From the NCBI GenBank assembly GCA_001600355.1, contig BCJU01000004.1, forward strand, positions 1,364,001 to 1,428,000: DNA of 64,000 nucleotides, given 5' to 3'. This stretch comes from Meira nashicola (Eukaryota > Basidiomycota > Exobasidiomycetes > Exobasidiales > Brachybasidiaceae). Under the pieces are notes generated by a model. The model made no database searches and was not told where the DNA came from. It saw only the letters and a program-made list of their open reading frames with translations. A program made the position numbers and the translations under genes. This document shows positions 28,401 through 37,864 of the stretch, piece by piece (the stretch's first letter is position 1; every line of letters begins with the position of its first letter).

Positions 28401-31260
28401 CGTTCCCATCTTTGGGCTAAACAGGCAGCCATTTGCTTTGTTGTGTGCATATTCTCGACAGACGGATGATGGACCAACATTAGAGGATTTCAAAGACTCT
28501 GGCCTACAATACTTACGTGCTATGGGCACAATCATTCTAAGCGCAATCTTGAAGAAGGATATCATGTTAGCGGACAAAGCGAAGAGTCATTTCATCTCAA
28601 ACATCTCTCATGAATTACGCACTCCTTTACATGGTATATTGGCAGCTGCAGAGCTTTTGAACGAAACAAAGCTAAATTCAACGCAAGGATCTTACTTGGA
28701 AACCGTTGAAGCTTGCGGGAAGAGTTTATTGGAATTGGTAAACCACGTTCTGGATTTCACAAAATTGTCTGGAAACTTTCATGCAAAGCAGTCCGTCGTC
28801 AAACCTTCGCAACGATGCGATTTGGTTAAATTAGTGCAGGAGGTTTGTGAGAGTAGCTGGATCGGACAGATGGCCAAAAATCTTGAAAGTAGACAAACAG
28901 CAGGGATCGGAAGTGCGTATGCACATGGATCTGAAGTTTCATCTTCTCATTCAAGTTCGGAAGGCTTTGAAACAAAGATTCCAATCGCGGCTGGTTATAA
29001 TAATTTGGTGGAGACAGTTATCGATGTTTCAATGCGCACGGCAGGCTGGCTAGTGAAGTGTGATGCCGGTGGAATACGACGAGTTTTGATGAATTTGATC
29101 GGTAATTCTCTCAAATTTACAACAAAAGGATTTGTACATGTATCTTTGCGTGAAGTTCAAAGCAGTGAAACGCATGTATTGGTCGAGCTTGGAGTAACAG
29201 ATACGGGTAAGGGAATCTCACGTAGCTTTTTGGAAGAACAACTCTTTCATCCATTCACTCAAGAAAATCACCTTGGGCCAGGTACGGGTTTAGGTCTCTC
29301 TATCGTGAATAGCATTGTACAGTCTCCTGCAATTAACGGAAAAATTGACGTTTGGAGTACCGTTGGCCAAGGTACCGAGATTCGAGTTACATGTGAATTG
29401 GAACTCTGCAAAGATGACGAAACCGAAGGCCCGATTTATAAACCTTTCTTGAACGTTGAACATCAAAGAAGTATAAGCTTCTTGGGCTTTGATGAAGAAT
29501 TGCGCGGTCAAAGCGATCTAAAAGACGTCCTACGAAGCTACTTTGAGGATTGGTGGAGATTCGAATTCCTCGAGAATATAGAAAAGGGAGATATGATTCT
29601 GATCAATGATGACTTAAGCTTAATTAGAAAGGTTCTTGATGTACGATCATCCCCTCTCCCGCCGATAATTTTATTGACTGGTGCAAGAGGCAGTTCTGCC
29701 GTAGAAGGATTATGCGACGAGTACCAGCAAAATGGTGGCGTTGTTCGCCTCTTATTTAAACCTGCAGGCCCTGCAAAACTGGAAGCCGTAACAGATTTCT
29801 GTTTGCAATGTTTCGAGAGAGGTCAAGCAGGTCTACCTATGATCGATTTGAATAGTGCACATACAACTCCTCTTCCAAGTCCTGCTTTCAGCAGAGAGGA
29901 TGGCAAGAGACATGATTATTTTGCAGATGTGAACAATACTACAAATGATGACGCAATCACACCTAGAGGACCTCCAGCAATTTCCACTTCCGCCGTTGCG
30001 GATGGCAATCAATCTGCTCATCATCGATCGACTTCTCGTCCAAATATGAGACCGAAGTTGAGCAACGATTTACGACGAAACTCGCATCATATCTCTCCTG
30101 GCCCTCCGACTTCTTCTGATTCTGCGCTCATTCGTCGACATTCTTCAGAGGGAAGAGCGCCAGTCTCCAATGCCGTTATCAACGAGACCGATGGATTGGT
30201 TCATACGAGTTCTGGTGACACAAATTTGAGCACGGTACATAGCTATCCAAGAACTGCACATAGGCAAACGGAGGGCTTGCAAGGCACACAAAGCAATAGT
30301 AGTGGCAGCAGTAATAGCAGTAATAGTACAAATTCTCGTCCATTGATGCCAACTCGAAGCATTACCTATCACGAGCCCCGGCTGAAAAGGTATGTTTTAA
30401 TGTCACCTTTGCGTAATGAAGCAGATGCATTGGATTACTTTGGCCCAGCAGCCTATCAAAGTGCTTATAACCAAAATAGCGCGAGTGGCAATAGCTCAAA
30501 TCCAAACTCACCTGGTAGTGTCATTTCTTTGGAGGGTGGAGAAGGAGCTGTATTGAGAACAGCGATCCATACAGCTGGTCTCATGAGACATCACGTTCAG
30601 TACAGCGGCAATACTCATCTGTCGACAAGTTCAGCATCTGGTATCGGAGGTCCTAAGAAGAGATTGCAAGTTCTCAGCGTTGAAGATAACAGTATCAATA
30701 GAAAGGTCTTGGCAGCATTCTTTGCCAAAATGGACGTTGATTTGGTTGAAGCAACAAATGGTGAAGAAGGCGTGCGCACGTTTGAAGCTTATGGACCTTT
30801 TCATTTTGATGTAATCTTTATGGACCTATCTATGCCTGTCTTGGACGGTATTGGAGCAATGACTCAAATTCGAAAAATTGAGGCAGAACGTTTCAAAAAC
30901 GAGCAAAGCAATACCATGGCATGGGTCAAAAATTCACGAGCGGTTGCCAATTCAGCGGGTAGTCAAACTAATTCAATTTCAACTTCGTCAGCGGCTCCTG
31001 CTACGCTATTGGGAACGCCAGGTGGCAGTGGACCATCAGCTCAGGCAAGATCAAAAATCTTTGCATTGACAGGAAGAAGTTCTGATGAGGATAAAAGACG
31101 AGCATTTGCAATGGGTGCAGATGGTTTCATCGTAAAACCGCTTAGCTACAAGGTTCTCACTTCGCTAATACATACCATCAGCGCTTATAAGAACACCGTT
31201 CCAGCTTCTGCGTCTCAAACGAACCAACCGTCGGACATGTCAAAGTATCAGAAATCATAA
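25432..31260 (+). CDS. Hybrid histidine kinase with GAF domain and C-terminal receiver
   Basis: This encodes 1942 aa in one exon. Residues 1-600 are low complexity. A GAF domain (about 640-785; RDCSMCAHAIL, GSLCIIDD) is followed by a second GAF-like sensory region (about 820-1045). HisKA has the phospho-acceptor His1060 in ISHELRTPLHG. HATPase_c (about 1200-1320) shows N box NLIGNSLKF, G1 DTGKGIS and G2 GPGTGLGLSIV. A linker rich in Ser/Asn leads to the receiver (about 1745-1925), with VEDNSINRK, phospho-acceptor Asp1798 (MDLSMPVLDG) and a late KPLS lysine. The receiver has an insert of about 45 residues (Ser/Ala/Gly) before its fourth strand (KIFALTG). No transmembrane segment, PAS or HAMP repeat was seen, so it should be a cytosolic sensor signalling through an HPt protein to Ssk1/Skn7-type regulators. 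The ligand is unknown. Confidence 0.93.
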   Translation: MDSPGGPSTSTASAVRRSAGALRGSRIQTGRLTPQLQDDGPVPSKETGVDTDSKLNSRDIADEGDKGQGTMYGDSTLSKEYDVWDPNDFVRTSNTALTPPGAMNELPSISLAAQTEAQSNSESAPWMNATPQRSPAAYDWANFVYAYSRGRWDPSLLPHPPSESNLYPGTSTRISVVVDSVKKSTGNHGGTQDVLERIRRPSLDYIQRPQMANRVLSDPDRAFSNTASKTLPSLHTVASLDAPQGAKSAFEGQLDAQEGSAEKGKDSSPAFIDPFRLVQIASSNSAPQVGQLTSLVDRTQRVIDRESNAEGEKQSGSKTDSIVITRNSINRLPSDPSHKRLSRNEARILSGQAEALAAKAQERRMSTQSNSSSTITPSASASAITPSTSASAIAATRPVLAAQMSELTLNASHTSRGNDIARLDSSSSLSSNKNGEDEGATTTSQRPAPLPLQSPQKNEDSGSGQKAAPSIPSVVDSPQKQKRVALTESERGNLEEIVNNPDDTHAKKILEKDQDAMDFEAVSPADYQYACPIDVIIPTASTRASSGGTGAGNGTMRQSMQIDEHDRSRRTSEAFVQKMPVDLSSLGSSVSSPSLSTHIGLGRRVEEFFRKHGYLPAIMPPDENERRQALRRYGPPTVRGNVNFERIAHLVKLVFNTKLVLISLVGEQTQFFQTEVGAKGLGYSKDWLQKVAAPRDCSMCAHAILQPADEPLVVLDTLRDWRFAGNPLVIGDPHIRFYAGTPLRTSDGHNLGSLCIIDDVPWPDFNPRLRHTLREFGRVVMREMELIRDTIHLRTQDRMQHSIESFTRKCIEMESIEAEDDKEHKQGLHQVYALAAKSMNEALQATGAIVFDLSQFELMVPSMQGKVDQDGTEVGFDGQIFLPSSPYHLPDSTNPSSHGASNVNSRASSPPIPGNGNIPPQQDERKVPPMAVLGACESRAPPSSREQPVPYSSHHRIANFLRRHKTGFFYPYVPAPFRHLLPASTANVLLVPIFGLNRQPFALLCAYSRQTDDGPTLEDFKDSGLQYLRAMGTIILSAILKKDIMLADKAKSHFISNISHELRTPLHGILAAAELLNETKLNSTQGSYLETVEACGKSLLELVNHVLDFTKLSGNFHAKQSVVKPSQRCDLVKLVQEVCESSWIGQMAKNLESRQTAGIGSAYAHGSEVSSSHSSSEGFETKIPIAAGYNNLVETVIDVSMRTAGWLVKCDAGGIRRVLMNLIGNSLKFTTKGFVHVSLREVQSSETHVLVELGVTDTGKGISRSFLEEQLFHPFTQENHLGPGTGLGLSIVNSIVQSPAINGKIDVWSTVGQGTEIRVTCELELCKDDETEGPIYKPFLNVEHQRSISFLGFDEELRGQSDLKDVLRSYFEDWWRFEFLENIEKGDMILINDDLSLIRKVLDVRSSPLPPIILLTGARGSSAVEGLCDEYQQNGGVVRLLFKPAGPAKLEAVTDFCLQCFERGQAGLPMIDLNSAHTTPLPSPAFSREDGKRHDYFADVNNTTNDDAITPRGPPAISTSAVADGNQSAHHRSTSRPNMRPKLSNDLRRNSHHISPGPPTSSDSALIRRHSSEGRAPVSNAVINETDGLVHTSSGDTNLSTVHSYPRTAHRQTEGLQGTQSNSSGSSNSSNSTNSRPLMPTRSITYHEPRLKRYVLMSPLRNEADALDYFGPAAYQSAYNQNSASGNSSNPNSPGSVISLEGGEGAVLRTAIHTAGLMRHHVQYSGNTHLSTSSASGIGGPKKRLQVLSVEDNSINRKVLAAFFAKMDVDLVEATNGEEGVRTFEAYGPFHFDVIFMDLSMPVLDGIGAMTQIRKIEAERFKNEQSNTMAWVKNSRAVANSAGSQTNSISTSSAAPATLLGTPGGSGPSAQARSKIFALTGRSSDEDKRRAFAMGADGFIVKPLSYKVLTSLIHTISAYKNTVPASASQTNQPSDMSKYQKS

Positions 31261-31559
31261 ATTGCGTTTGCGCTATTCCAATGTCAGATCCGACCTGTTG
31301 AAATCCTGTATTTTATTTCTGTACAACAATTTACCAACCTTGCTACATTTTCCCCAATGCGAACAGCAATGGAGCATTCCATCGACTTACCCCTCATCTC
31401 TGCAAACCTTTATGGACCACTTGCACATGTTCAGACTATAAATGATGTATTTTTATACTTTGAGAATAGAGCAATGCTTATCTATTCGCACTTTGTATTA
31501 AGAAAGACAAGTTAATGAGTGACAGTCAGCTAATAATCTTTCTGTCTGCAATTTATTTT
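31261..31559. other. Convergent 3' region histidine kinase / OST3
   Basis: 299 nt between convergent stops. AT-rich with no open frame or repeat. A CTGTATTTTATTTCTGTAC stretch follows the kinase stop; nothing else stands out. Confidence 0.45.
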
Positions 31560-32624
31560 TCAGAATAAGAATCTGAAAGGATACGAAGCATTTTTGAGTC
31601 GGAAGACATAGAGCAAAAGACTGAAAGCCGAAAGCAAGATTGCCGACCAAACATAAACGCCAGCTCTTTGTTTGACCGGATCACGTTGTGTGGGCACCAA
31701 TACTGTTAATGAAACGATGGAAAAGCCCAAGATACCATAAATAACGGCAACGATTTGCGTTTCAGCTGCGTTTTGATTTTGAAATCCGGCTGCGAAATAT
31801 TGAGGTTTTCCGGCACCATCAGTAGTGATGTAAGGAGCATTACGAATTCCGTTCCACATATGACCAGCACACATGATTGTGATGAATGCCAAAACGAGGG
31901 CTTTGAAGATGAATCCAGTAATGAGACCGGTGGTAATTCCTGCTGAAGTTCCATCGGGATTTGTGCCTGACCCACCAATCGCTCTGGACAGACGAGGTAA
32001 AATGACGAAAAGGAGCAAGATCAATGCACCAGAACCTGCTGTTGCTATACCTACTAATTGCCATGGGAATGGCTTCGAGTAGGGTACTCGAATACCAATC
32101 TTCTGTGAGATATCTTTGGCTACATCTTCACCTTCAAATCCTAATCGATTAAAGTCGTATTGGTCCGGCTCTTTCTTTGCGGAGGCACGAGGACCGACAG
32201 TAGCAGGAAAGAAGAGCAAAACGGGAGCATACTGTAAATTAAGTTTTTGAAAAACCTCTCTTCCATTTTTGAATTCCAAATAGGCAAAAATGTGTTGATT
32301 TGTTGCATCTTTTTGTGTTGATTTTCGTAATCCTTTTGCGATTTGTTCGTAAATTGGTTGAAAGATCTTGCAAGGACCACATTGAACGGGTGGTGAATCG
32401 ATTGCACTTAATAAAAGTGAAACAGAATAATCACGTTGAGCACTAACGAGCGATTCGAAATCATCCTGATTACGCAATTGAACGATGTTGTTGGAACTCT
32501 GTTTCGATGCATTCCGATATTTTGATGCCGTGCCTCCACCGGAAGCCTTTTGAGATAGTACAAGGCTGCAAAAGCTGGCAAGAATAGCCACTAATGTGAG
32601 CACAACGGATTGTTGGATCTTCAT
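31560..32624 (-). CDS. OST3: Oligosaccharyltransferase subunit Ost3/Ost6
   Basis: This encodes 354 aa. A cleavable signal peptide (VVLTLVAILASFCSLVLS) leads into a lumenal thioredoxin-like domain with the redox motif CGPC at about residue 80 and APVLLFFPAT near its end. Four membrane segments follow (about 195-215, 235-255, 285-305, 320-345), the topology of Ost3/Ost6 and the human homologue MAGT1/TUSC3. The subunit forms mixed disulfides with substrates, slowing their folding so that more sequons are glycosylated in the ER. The intact CxxC suggests an active oxidoreductase. Whether it is the Ost3 or Ost6 paralogue cannot be told; many fungi have one gene. It is divergent from the GluRS gene. 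Confidence 0.9.
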   Translation of the reverse strand: MKIQQSVVLTLVAILASFCSLVLSQKASGGGTASKYRNASKQSSNNIVQLRNQDDFESLVSAQRDYSVSLLLSAIDSPPVQCGPCKIFQPIYEQIAKGLRKSTQKDATNQHIFAYLEFKNGREVFQKLNLQYAPVLLFFPATVGPRASAKKEPDQYDFNRLGFEGEDVAKDISQKIGIRVPYSKPFPWQLVGIATAGSGALILLLFVILPRLSRAIGGSGTNPDGTSAGITTGLITGFIFKALVLAFITIMCAGHMWNGIRNAPYITTDGAGKPQYFAAGFQNQNAAETQIVAVIYGILGFSIVSLTVLVPTQRDPVKQRAGVYVWSAILLSAFSLLLYVFRLKNASYPFRFLF

Positions 32625-32883
32625 CCTTTCGCTCGTATGTACTTGATGATGGCAAGGATGAAGGGTTGCTTCTTCTTACCTTTCTTGCCCGCTTGGACCA
32701 CGCCAGTGCGCAGCGCTGGAGCAAAGACCAGCAAAGCTTAAGACGCGTGATGTGCTGGTGCGAGCCGATTCTTAAGTGCATTTCAACTTAGCGTCGGATA
32801 GAAGCCTCTGGTAATTTTTTTTCCTAAAAAAAGAAGATCTTGTGACTCTTGTCAGTTTGGCTCCCAATACCATAGTAATCAGA
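32625..32883. promoter_or_regulatory. Divergent promoter OST3 / GluRS
   Basis: 259 nt shared by two translation/secretion genes. It contains GCGCAGCGC (32708-32716, reverse of the recurring GCGCTGCGC box) and ACGCGT (32743-32748). A run of A/T (32816-32832) lies about 50 nt before the GluRS ATG. No TATA box. Confidence 0.5.
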
Positions 32884-35454
32884 ATGGACAAAGCTACACC
32901 AACACCCACGCTGCTGCTATCAATCAGCAGCAAAGAGCCTTTACAGGCTCCTTTAGCTTTGGCCAAGTACATTGCTACCCTGCCTTCTTCAACCACAACC
33001 GTTTTGCCCATTTCCGTTCAATGGACTTCAGTGGAGGCAAACGAAGATGCCATAAGATTAACAGTCAATGGAGGTAAAGAGAAATCATCAGGATTACAAG
33101 AAGTTTTAAAACAAATTGCAGATATCTATGCTAGTTTGGGAATTGCTGGTAAGGATAGTACCGAAAGTGGTCAAGTGGCACACTATATCGATCAAGCAAT
33201 CAATAAAGTGGCCAACGTAAGTGCATTCACCGAAGCAGCTGAACAGGCAAATGAGCTAGATCAACGAATCTCTTTACGTACCTATCTTGTCGGATCTGGT
33301 CACACTTTAACAGTTGCTGATTTTGCAATTTGGGGCGCTTTCCGGTCTTCACCAGTCTTTATGGGCGTTTTGAAGAAAGGACTTCATGAACATCTTGCAA
33401 GATGGTTTGCTCATATTGACAAATTGACATCCAGCACTTCTGCTATGGAAGAAATTGCATCAGAAAAGAGTAAAATTGCTTCTTCCGCTCCCAAAAAGGA
33501 GGAAGGTGGTGTCGCCCAAAAGCAAGCTCATTCATTCGATATCTTCCTCGGAGATGAGGCTAAAGAAGGTCAAGTAGTCACACGTTTCCCGCCTGAACCT
33601 TCTGGATATTTGCACGTTGGACATGCAAAAGCAGCTATTCTCAATCACTACTTTGCACGCAAGTACAAGGGTAAGCTCATCATTCGTTTCGATGACACTA
33701 ACCCAAGCAAAGAAAAGATGGAATTTGAGCAATCAATCATTGAAGATCTTGCTTTAATGGGTATCACTGCAGATGCCACAAGTCATACATCAGACTACTT
33801 TGATGAGCTATACCGTCGCGCAAACCAAATGATCAAACAAGGTGATGCCTACTGCGATGATACAGAACAGGAGGAAATGCGTGCACAAAGAATGGACGGT
33901 ATTCCTTCTCGTAGACGAGACGCTAGCATTGAGGAAAATTTGGAAAGATTCGCAGAAATGACTACTGGCTCAGAAAGTGGACGTAAATGGTGCTTGCGTG
34001 CAAAGATGAGCGTCGATGATCCCAACAAAGCTTTGCGTGATCCAGTCATCTACCGTGTCAACGCTGATTCCGTTCATCATCATACTGGTACAACATGGAA
34101 AGTTTATCCAACGTACGATTTCGCATGTCCGATTGTGGATTCTATCGAAGGTGTCACACATGCATTGCGTACGAATGAATATCGTGATCGCAATCCACAA
34201 TATGCATGGATGTTAGAAAAGCTTAAGCTCAGACCGGTGAACATTTGGGACTTTGGAAGATTGAACTTTGTTTACACTCTTTTGAGTAAACGTAAGTTGC
34301 AATGGTTTGTCGATAATGGACACGTCACCGGATGGGATGACCCACGATTCCCCACAATTCGCGGTATTCGCCGTCGTGGAATGACTGTTGACTGTATTCA
34401 ACAATTCATCTTGGCAACCGGTCCCAGTCAACAAGTGATAAACATGGAATGGGATAGCATTTGGACTATTAACAAGAAGATCTTGGATCCAGTCGTTCCA
34501 CGTTTTACTGCCATTGCGTCAAAGGATATGGTCAAATGTACCATCAATGGTGTCACTCACGGCGTTTTGGAGAAGGTTATGCCAAAACACAAAAAGAATC
34601 CCGATGCAGGAACAAAGACGACAATTTTCGATTCAATCGTTTATCTCGAACAAGAAGATGCAAAATCATTCGATAAAGACGAAGAAGTAACTTTGATGGA
34701 TTGGGGAAACGTTTTCGTTCGGAATAAGAAGGTAAATGATCAAGGTGTTGTGGAAAGCTTAGAATTAGACGCTCACTTTGAAGGTGATTTCAAAAAGACA
34801 AAGAAGAAAGTGACGTGGTTGGCAACAGATGAAAATACTCAACGAAAATTGACGCCAATTCGTTTGCTTGATTTTGATTATTTGATCACAAAGATGAAAT
34901 TGGAAGAAGACGATAAATTCAGTGATTTCCTTACACCGCAAACAATCTTTACAACAGATGCAGTTGCTGATTTCAATGTTACTGAGCTAAAGCGTGGTGA
35001 CACGATCCAATTTGAGCGTAAGGGATACTATATCTTGGACAACGAGCAAGGTCAAGATGGTCGCAGAGAGTTTATCCATATCCCAGATGGAAAGGTGGAA
35101 AGCAGTAAGAGTAAAGCAGCAGCTGAAGGTGAAGATACAGTTGCACGTAAGAAGAAAGCTGCTGAAGAACGTGAAAAGAAAAAGGCAGAAAAGGCGAAAA
35201 AAGAAGAAGAGAAAGCAAAGAAGAAAGCTGAGAAATCTGAAAAGAAGTCCGGCAGTTCGGGTCAACAAGCAGGAGAAGCTGTGGCAGCAGCTGCTACAAC
35301 TGCAGGTTTGGCTACTGCTACTGCTGTTGGCGCAAATGATGCGATCGCACAAGCGGCTAATTCATCGTCAAAGATGTACAAAGTTAAACCAGTTGCCAGT
35401 CATACGCCAACTGAGCCAAAGACAAATATGTATAAGGTCAAGCCGATCATGTAA
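32884..35454 (+). CDS. GUS1: Glutamyl-tRNA synthetase, cytoplasmic
   Basis: This encodes 856 aa from ATG 32884; the frame upstream has only a GTG. The N-terminal about 200 residues form a GST-like domain that in yeast docks to Arc1. The class I catalytic core starts FPPEPSGYLHVGHAKAA (the HIGH motif is HVGH, about residue 244), and the KMSKS equivalent is LLSKRKLQWF (about 466). A beta-barrel anticodon-binding domain follows. The protein charges tRNA-Glu in the cytosol. The C-terminal tail is distinctive: a Lys/Glu/Ala helix (about 745-795), an Ala-rich stretch, then two copies of MYKVKP (KMYKVKPVA and NMYKVKPIM) at the extreme end. Fungal GluRS is usually about 700-750 aa, so this tail is an addition. 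Confidence 0.93.
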   Translation: MDKATPTPTLLLSISSKEPLQAPLALAKYIATLPSSTTTVLPISVQWTSVEANEDAIRLTVNGGKEKSSGLQEVLKQIADIYASLGIAGKDSTESGQVAHYIDQAINKVANVSAFTEAAEQANELDQRISLRTYLVGSGHTLTVADFAIWGAFRSSPVFMGVLKKGLHEHLARWFAHIDKLTSSTSAMEEIASEKSKIASSAPKKEEGGVAQKQAHSFDIFLGDEAKEGQVVTRFPPEPSGYLHVGHAKAAILNHYFARKYKGKLIIRFDDTNPSKEKMEFEQSIIEDLALMGITADATSHTSDYFDELYRRANQMIKQGDAYCDDTEQEEMRAQRMDGIPSRRRDASIEENLERFAEMTTGSESGRKWCLRAKMSVDDPNKALRDPVIYRVNADSVHHHTGTTWKVYPTYDFACPIVDSIEGVTHALRTNEYRDRNPQYAWMLEKLKLRPVNIWDFGRLNFVYTLLSKRKLQWFVDNGHVTGWDDPRFPTIRGIRRRGMTVDCIQQFILATGPSQQVINMEWDSIWTINKKILDPVVPRFTAIASKDMVKCTINGVTHGVLEKVMPKHKKNPDAGTKTTIFDSIVYLEQEDAKSFDKDEEVTLMDWGNVFVRNKKVNDQGVVESLELDAHFEGDFKKTKKKVTWLATDENTQRKLTPIRLLDFDYLITKMKLEEDDKFSDFLTPQTIFTTDAVADFNVTELKRGDTIQFERKGYYILDNEQGQDGRREFIHIPDGKVESSKSKAAAEGEDTVARKKKAAEEREKKKAEKAKKEEEKAKKKAEKSEKKSGSSGQQAGEAVAAAATTAGLATATAVGANDAIAQAANSSSKMYKVKPVASHTPTEPKTNMYKVKPIM

Positions 35455-36293
35455 ATTGTTCTTTTCGTTGTAAATTTGATTTAATTGCAATCTCACTGGT
35501 ATTGAAAATAATGATGGATCTCTCTTTTGCTGTACTTTAATCTTACGTATATAGTCTATACTTGTTTTCAAGATTCCAGCATGAATGTATCAAAGAAGCA
35601 CCGACGTCATTTGAGGTTAATCTGGGTCTGAAATATAGCCGTCGGGCTGTGCACCCGTGCTGCCGCCTTTTTCAAGCCATTGCTATTTTCGGCTGCCTAG
35701 TGCCTTGCAGGTAAAGATTATAGAATATTTTCTTCTTACCTCTCTTGACATTTTTGACAAGCTGAAATTGTGCCGGTAATGTGTCCCTCTTTTTTTTTTG
35801 TTGCACTGCTGAGCCAGCGGCGTTTCACTTTCTCAGCCAGCAGCATTTTATGCGCCGCGCAGCCCTGCACATCGCACATATGTATGTACATACTTTATCT
35901 TTTACTAAAAAAAGAACAAACACAGGGCAAATATGCACTACGTCGCGCACTAAGCAGATGCATGAATGCATCGTACGGCATCAGGGTTTTTTACCCACAC
36001 AATATACAGTCCCGAAGTGATTTGTTCCAGCGTATATGTTCATTTTTTTGTATCTTTCGGATATGAATGTTTGTTGCAATTGCCTTTGCCGATAGAAAGA
36101 CGATGATTGACTTAATCTGATTGAAAAATAAAAGACGTTTTATCTTTCTTCCCCTTTCCTTGCCATCACAGCATTCCGGCATCTTGACTCCTTGTTTAAA
36201 TTAGAGGACGTCGCTTTATTTCATTTATCGATCAGGAGAATTTTCCGCCCAAAAAGGTACCGCTTATTTCATTAAGCACCGCAATAGTAAGAC
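35455..36293. other. Intergenic region after GluRS
   Basis: About 840 nt without supportable coding sequence. It holds a GC-richer patch (35640-35720), a TGCGCCGCGC box (35851-35860), and overlapping palindromes ACATATGT and GTATGTACATAC (35876-35893). The 98-codon frame at 35770-36066 has no coding character. Confidence 0.4.
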
Positions 36294-36302
36294 TATATAT
36301 AG
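36294..36302 (+). promoter_or_regulatory. TATA box (TATATATAG) of the His/Pro-rich membrane-protein gene
   Basis: It lies 88-96 nt upstream of the ATG at 36390 and is followed by a C/T-rich tract and CAACATT-type initiator sequence. It supports the chosen start and a leader of roughly 50-60 nt. Confidence 0.6.
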
Positions 36303-36389
36303 CGAACCTTCGTCAAACTCCTCTCGACGGTCTTTTGCTTCACAACTCTCAACATTAAAAAAACACAAAATTATTTACTCCTCGCCAAA

Positions 36390-37592
36390 ATGAGTATTAG
36401 ATTGGAGGATGAAAAAGCATCTCTGATGGGAGATGTTGATGGTACAACACAATTACCTATCGCTTATGAGCCAATGGTAAAAGAGCGTCTTGGTTGCAAA
36501 TCCAAAGGCAAATGCGCTGCTCGTCTTGCTGTTCGTTTAACATGCACAATTATTGCTATTTGTGGAATCGTTTTCTTTATGAAACATTTCTCACCTTTAC
36601 CTAAAATCTTTGGACAAGAAGCAAACAACCCATTACGCTATTATCCAGGTAAGGACGATCAAGCAGCTGGATTGCCTATTCCAACTTCGATTCCAACTTC
36701 GCTTCCTAAGCCACCTTCTCCACCAAAGCCTCCTCAACCACCACATTTGCCGGATCATATTCCTCATCATCCTCCTCATCTTCCGCATGGTCCACCATTG
36801 CCTGTTCCGATTGAATGTTTGGATATCAGTGATGCAAAAGCTTCGGTCAATTTAAGTTTAACATTGGATCGTCCTTGGTCTGCAATTCATTTGGATCATA
36901 CTTTAGATCAAGCAACGATTAATATTCAACATGAAGAATCAAGTGGACCTGCAGAAGAACATCACTCACACAAACATCCTCATGGTCCTCCACCGCCGCC
37001 TCATCACCCGCATGGCCCACCACCACCACCACCTCATCATCCTCATGGACATCCTCCACCCGGCAAATCAGAAACAGTAATGGTCACTGTCAGTCGTACT
37101 GCCGAGAAAGTAAGACAAACTCCTCTTGTGACAGCAGAAAGTTTTGATGATGAAAAGAAGGAAAAGAAAGAAAAGAAGGTGTATGTATGCGCTCTCAAAT
37201 TACCATTCGCAGGAACCGGTCTTGGATTGTTCCATCACAAACCAGCGCATAAAGAACCTGAAGGTTCACCAGAAGAGCCTGTTCCACCACCACCTTTTGT
37301 TAAAGAAGAAGAAGAGCCCAAAGATCCTCATGGTCCAGTTGAATCGAATTTCCCTGCCGTCTCATTGGCTTTCCGTTTCCCGGCAGGAGCTCCTTTTAAT
37401 ATCAAGTCAGGTTTACCCATCAGACCTCCTCCATTTGGTAAGCATGGTCATCACAAGGGCTTGCCATGGTGGCATCACCACGATGATAAAGATCAAGAAA
37501 AGCCTTCCCGATCCGGATTCTTGATTGTTGTGACAAAGATGGTTCATCGAGTGGGCTGCGCAGGTCGTAGAATGATGGCAAAGGGCGAATGA
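36390..37592 (+). CDS. Type II membrane protein with His/Pro-rich repeats, function unknown
   Basis: This encodes 400 aa. A 50-residue N-terminal tail with basic residues (KSKGKCAARLAVR) precedes one hydrophobic segment (LTCTIIAICGIVFFM, about 51-68), so the bulk probably faces the lumen or outside. It then has Pro/Lys, PHHPPHLP and HPHGPPPPPHHPHG-type repeats (about 110-140 and 190-225), a beta-rich segment (ETVMVTVSRTAEKV), acidic/Pro stretches, and a His-rich C-terminal region (KHGHHKGLPWWHHHDD). No family recognised. His clusters suggest metal binding but this is untested. The start is supported by the TATA box. It sits at the edge of a run of secreted or membrane proteins. Confidence 0.78.
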   Translation: MSIRLEDEKASLMGDVDGTTQLPIAYEPMVKERLGCKSKGKCAARLAVRLTCTIIAICGIVFFMKHFSPLPKIFGQEANNPLRYYPGKDDQAAGLPIPTSIPTSLPKPPSPPKPPQPPHLPDHIPHHPPHLPHGPPLPVPIECLDISDAKASVNLSLTLDRPWSAIHLDHTLDQATINIQHEESSGPAEEHHSHKHPHGPPPPPHHPHGPPPPPPHHPHGHPPPGKSETVMVTVSRTAEKVRQTPLVTAESFDDEKKEKKEKKVYVCALKLPFAGTGLGLFHHKPAHKEPEGSPEEPVPPPPFVKEEEEPKDPHGPVESNFPAVSLAFRFPAGAPFNIKSGLPIRPPPFGKHGHHKGLPWWHHHDDKDQEKPSRSGFLIVVTKMVHRVGCAGRRMMAKGE

Positions 37593-37626
37593 TTTTGTAT
37601 CCTTTTTTTTTCTCATATTCATATCA

Positions 37627-37634
37627 TGTACATA
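37627..37634 (+). promoter_or_regulatory. Candidate Pumilio recognition element (TGTACATA)
   Basis: An exact UGUANAUA octamer lies 35 nt beyond the stop of the His/Pro-rich gene, in sense orientation and in the expected 3' UTR position. Repeat 4 of the Pumilio protein in this window contacts the variable base. Confidence 0.35.
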
Positions 37635-37864
37635 TAGATTCACACTTTCAATTTTAACGATGACACCTCAATCCTTTGATAGCTTTGATCCTCAATGGTC
37701 CTTGTAAGTTGATGCATCTGTAGAAATGGTCTGATTTCAGCATCGTTTAAATTCTGATTATAACATTTCGTCCGCGAGACAGCTATTAATTCAACTCTTA
37801 AATATGTGTAAGCAATCGCATTGCTAAAGATGGGTAAGTATGATGTACAATAAAGAAATTTAAT

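Noticed and set aside
35770..36066. Overlapping small + frames before the His/Pro-rich gene
   Set aside because: They lack coding character, overlap palindromic motifs and lie upstream of a clear TATA box that serves the next gene.
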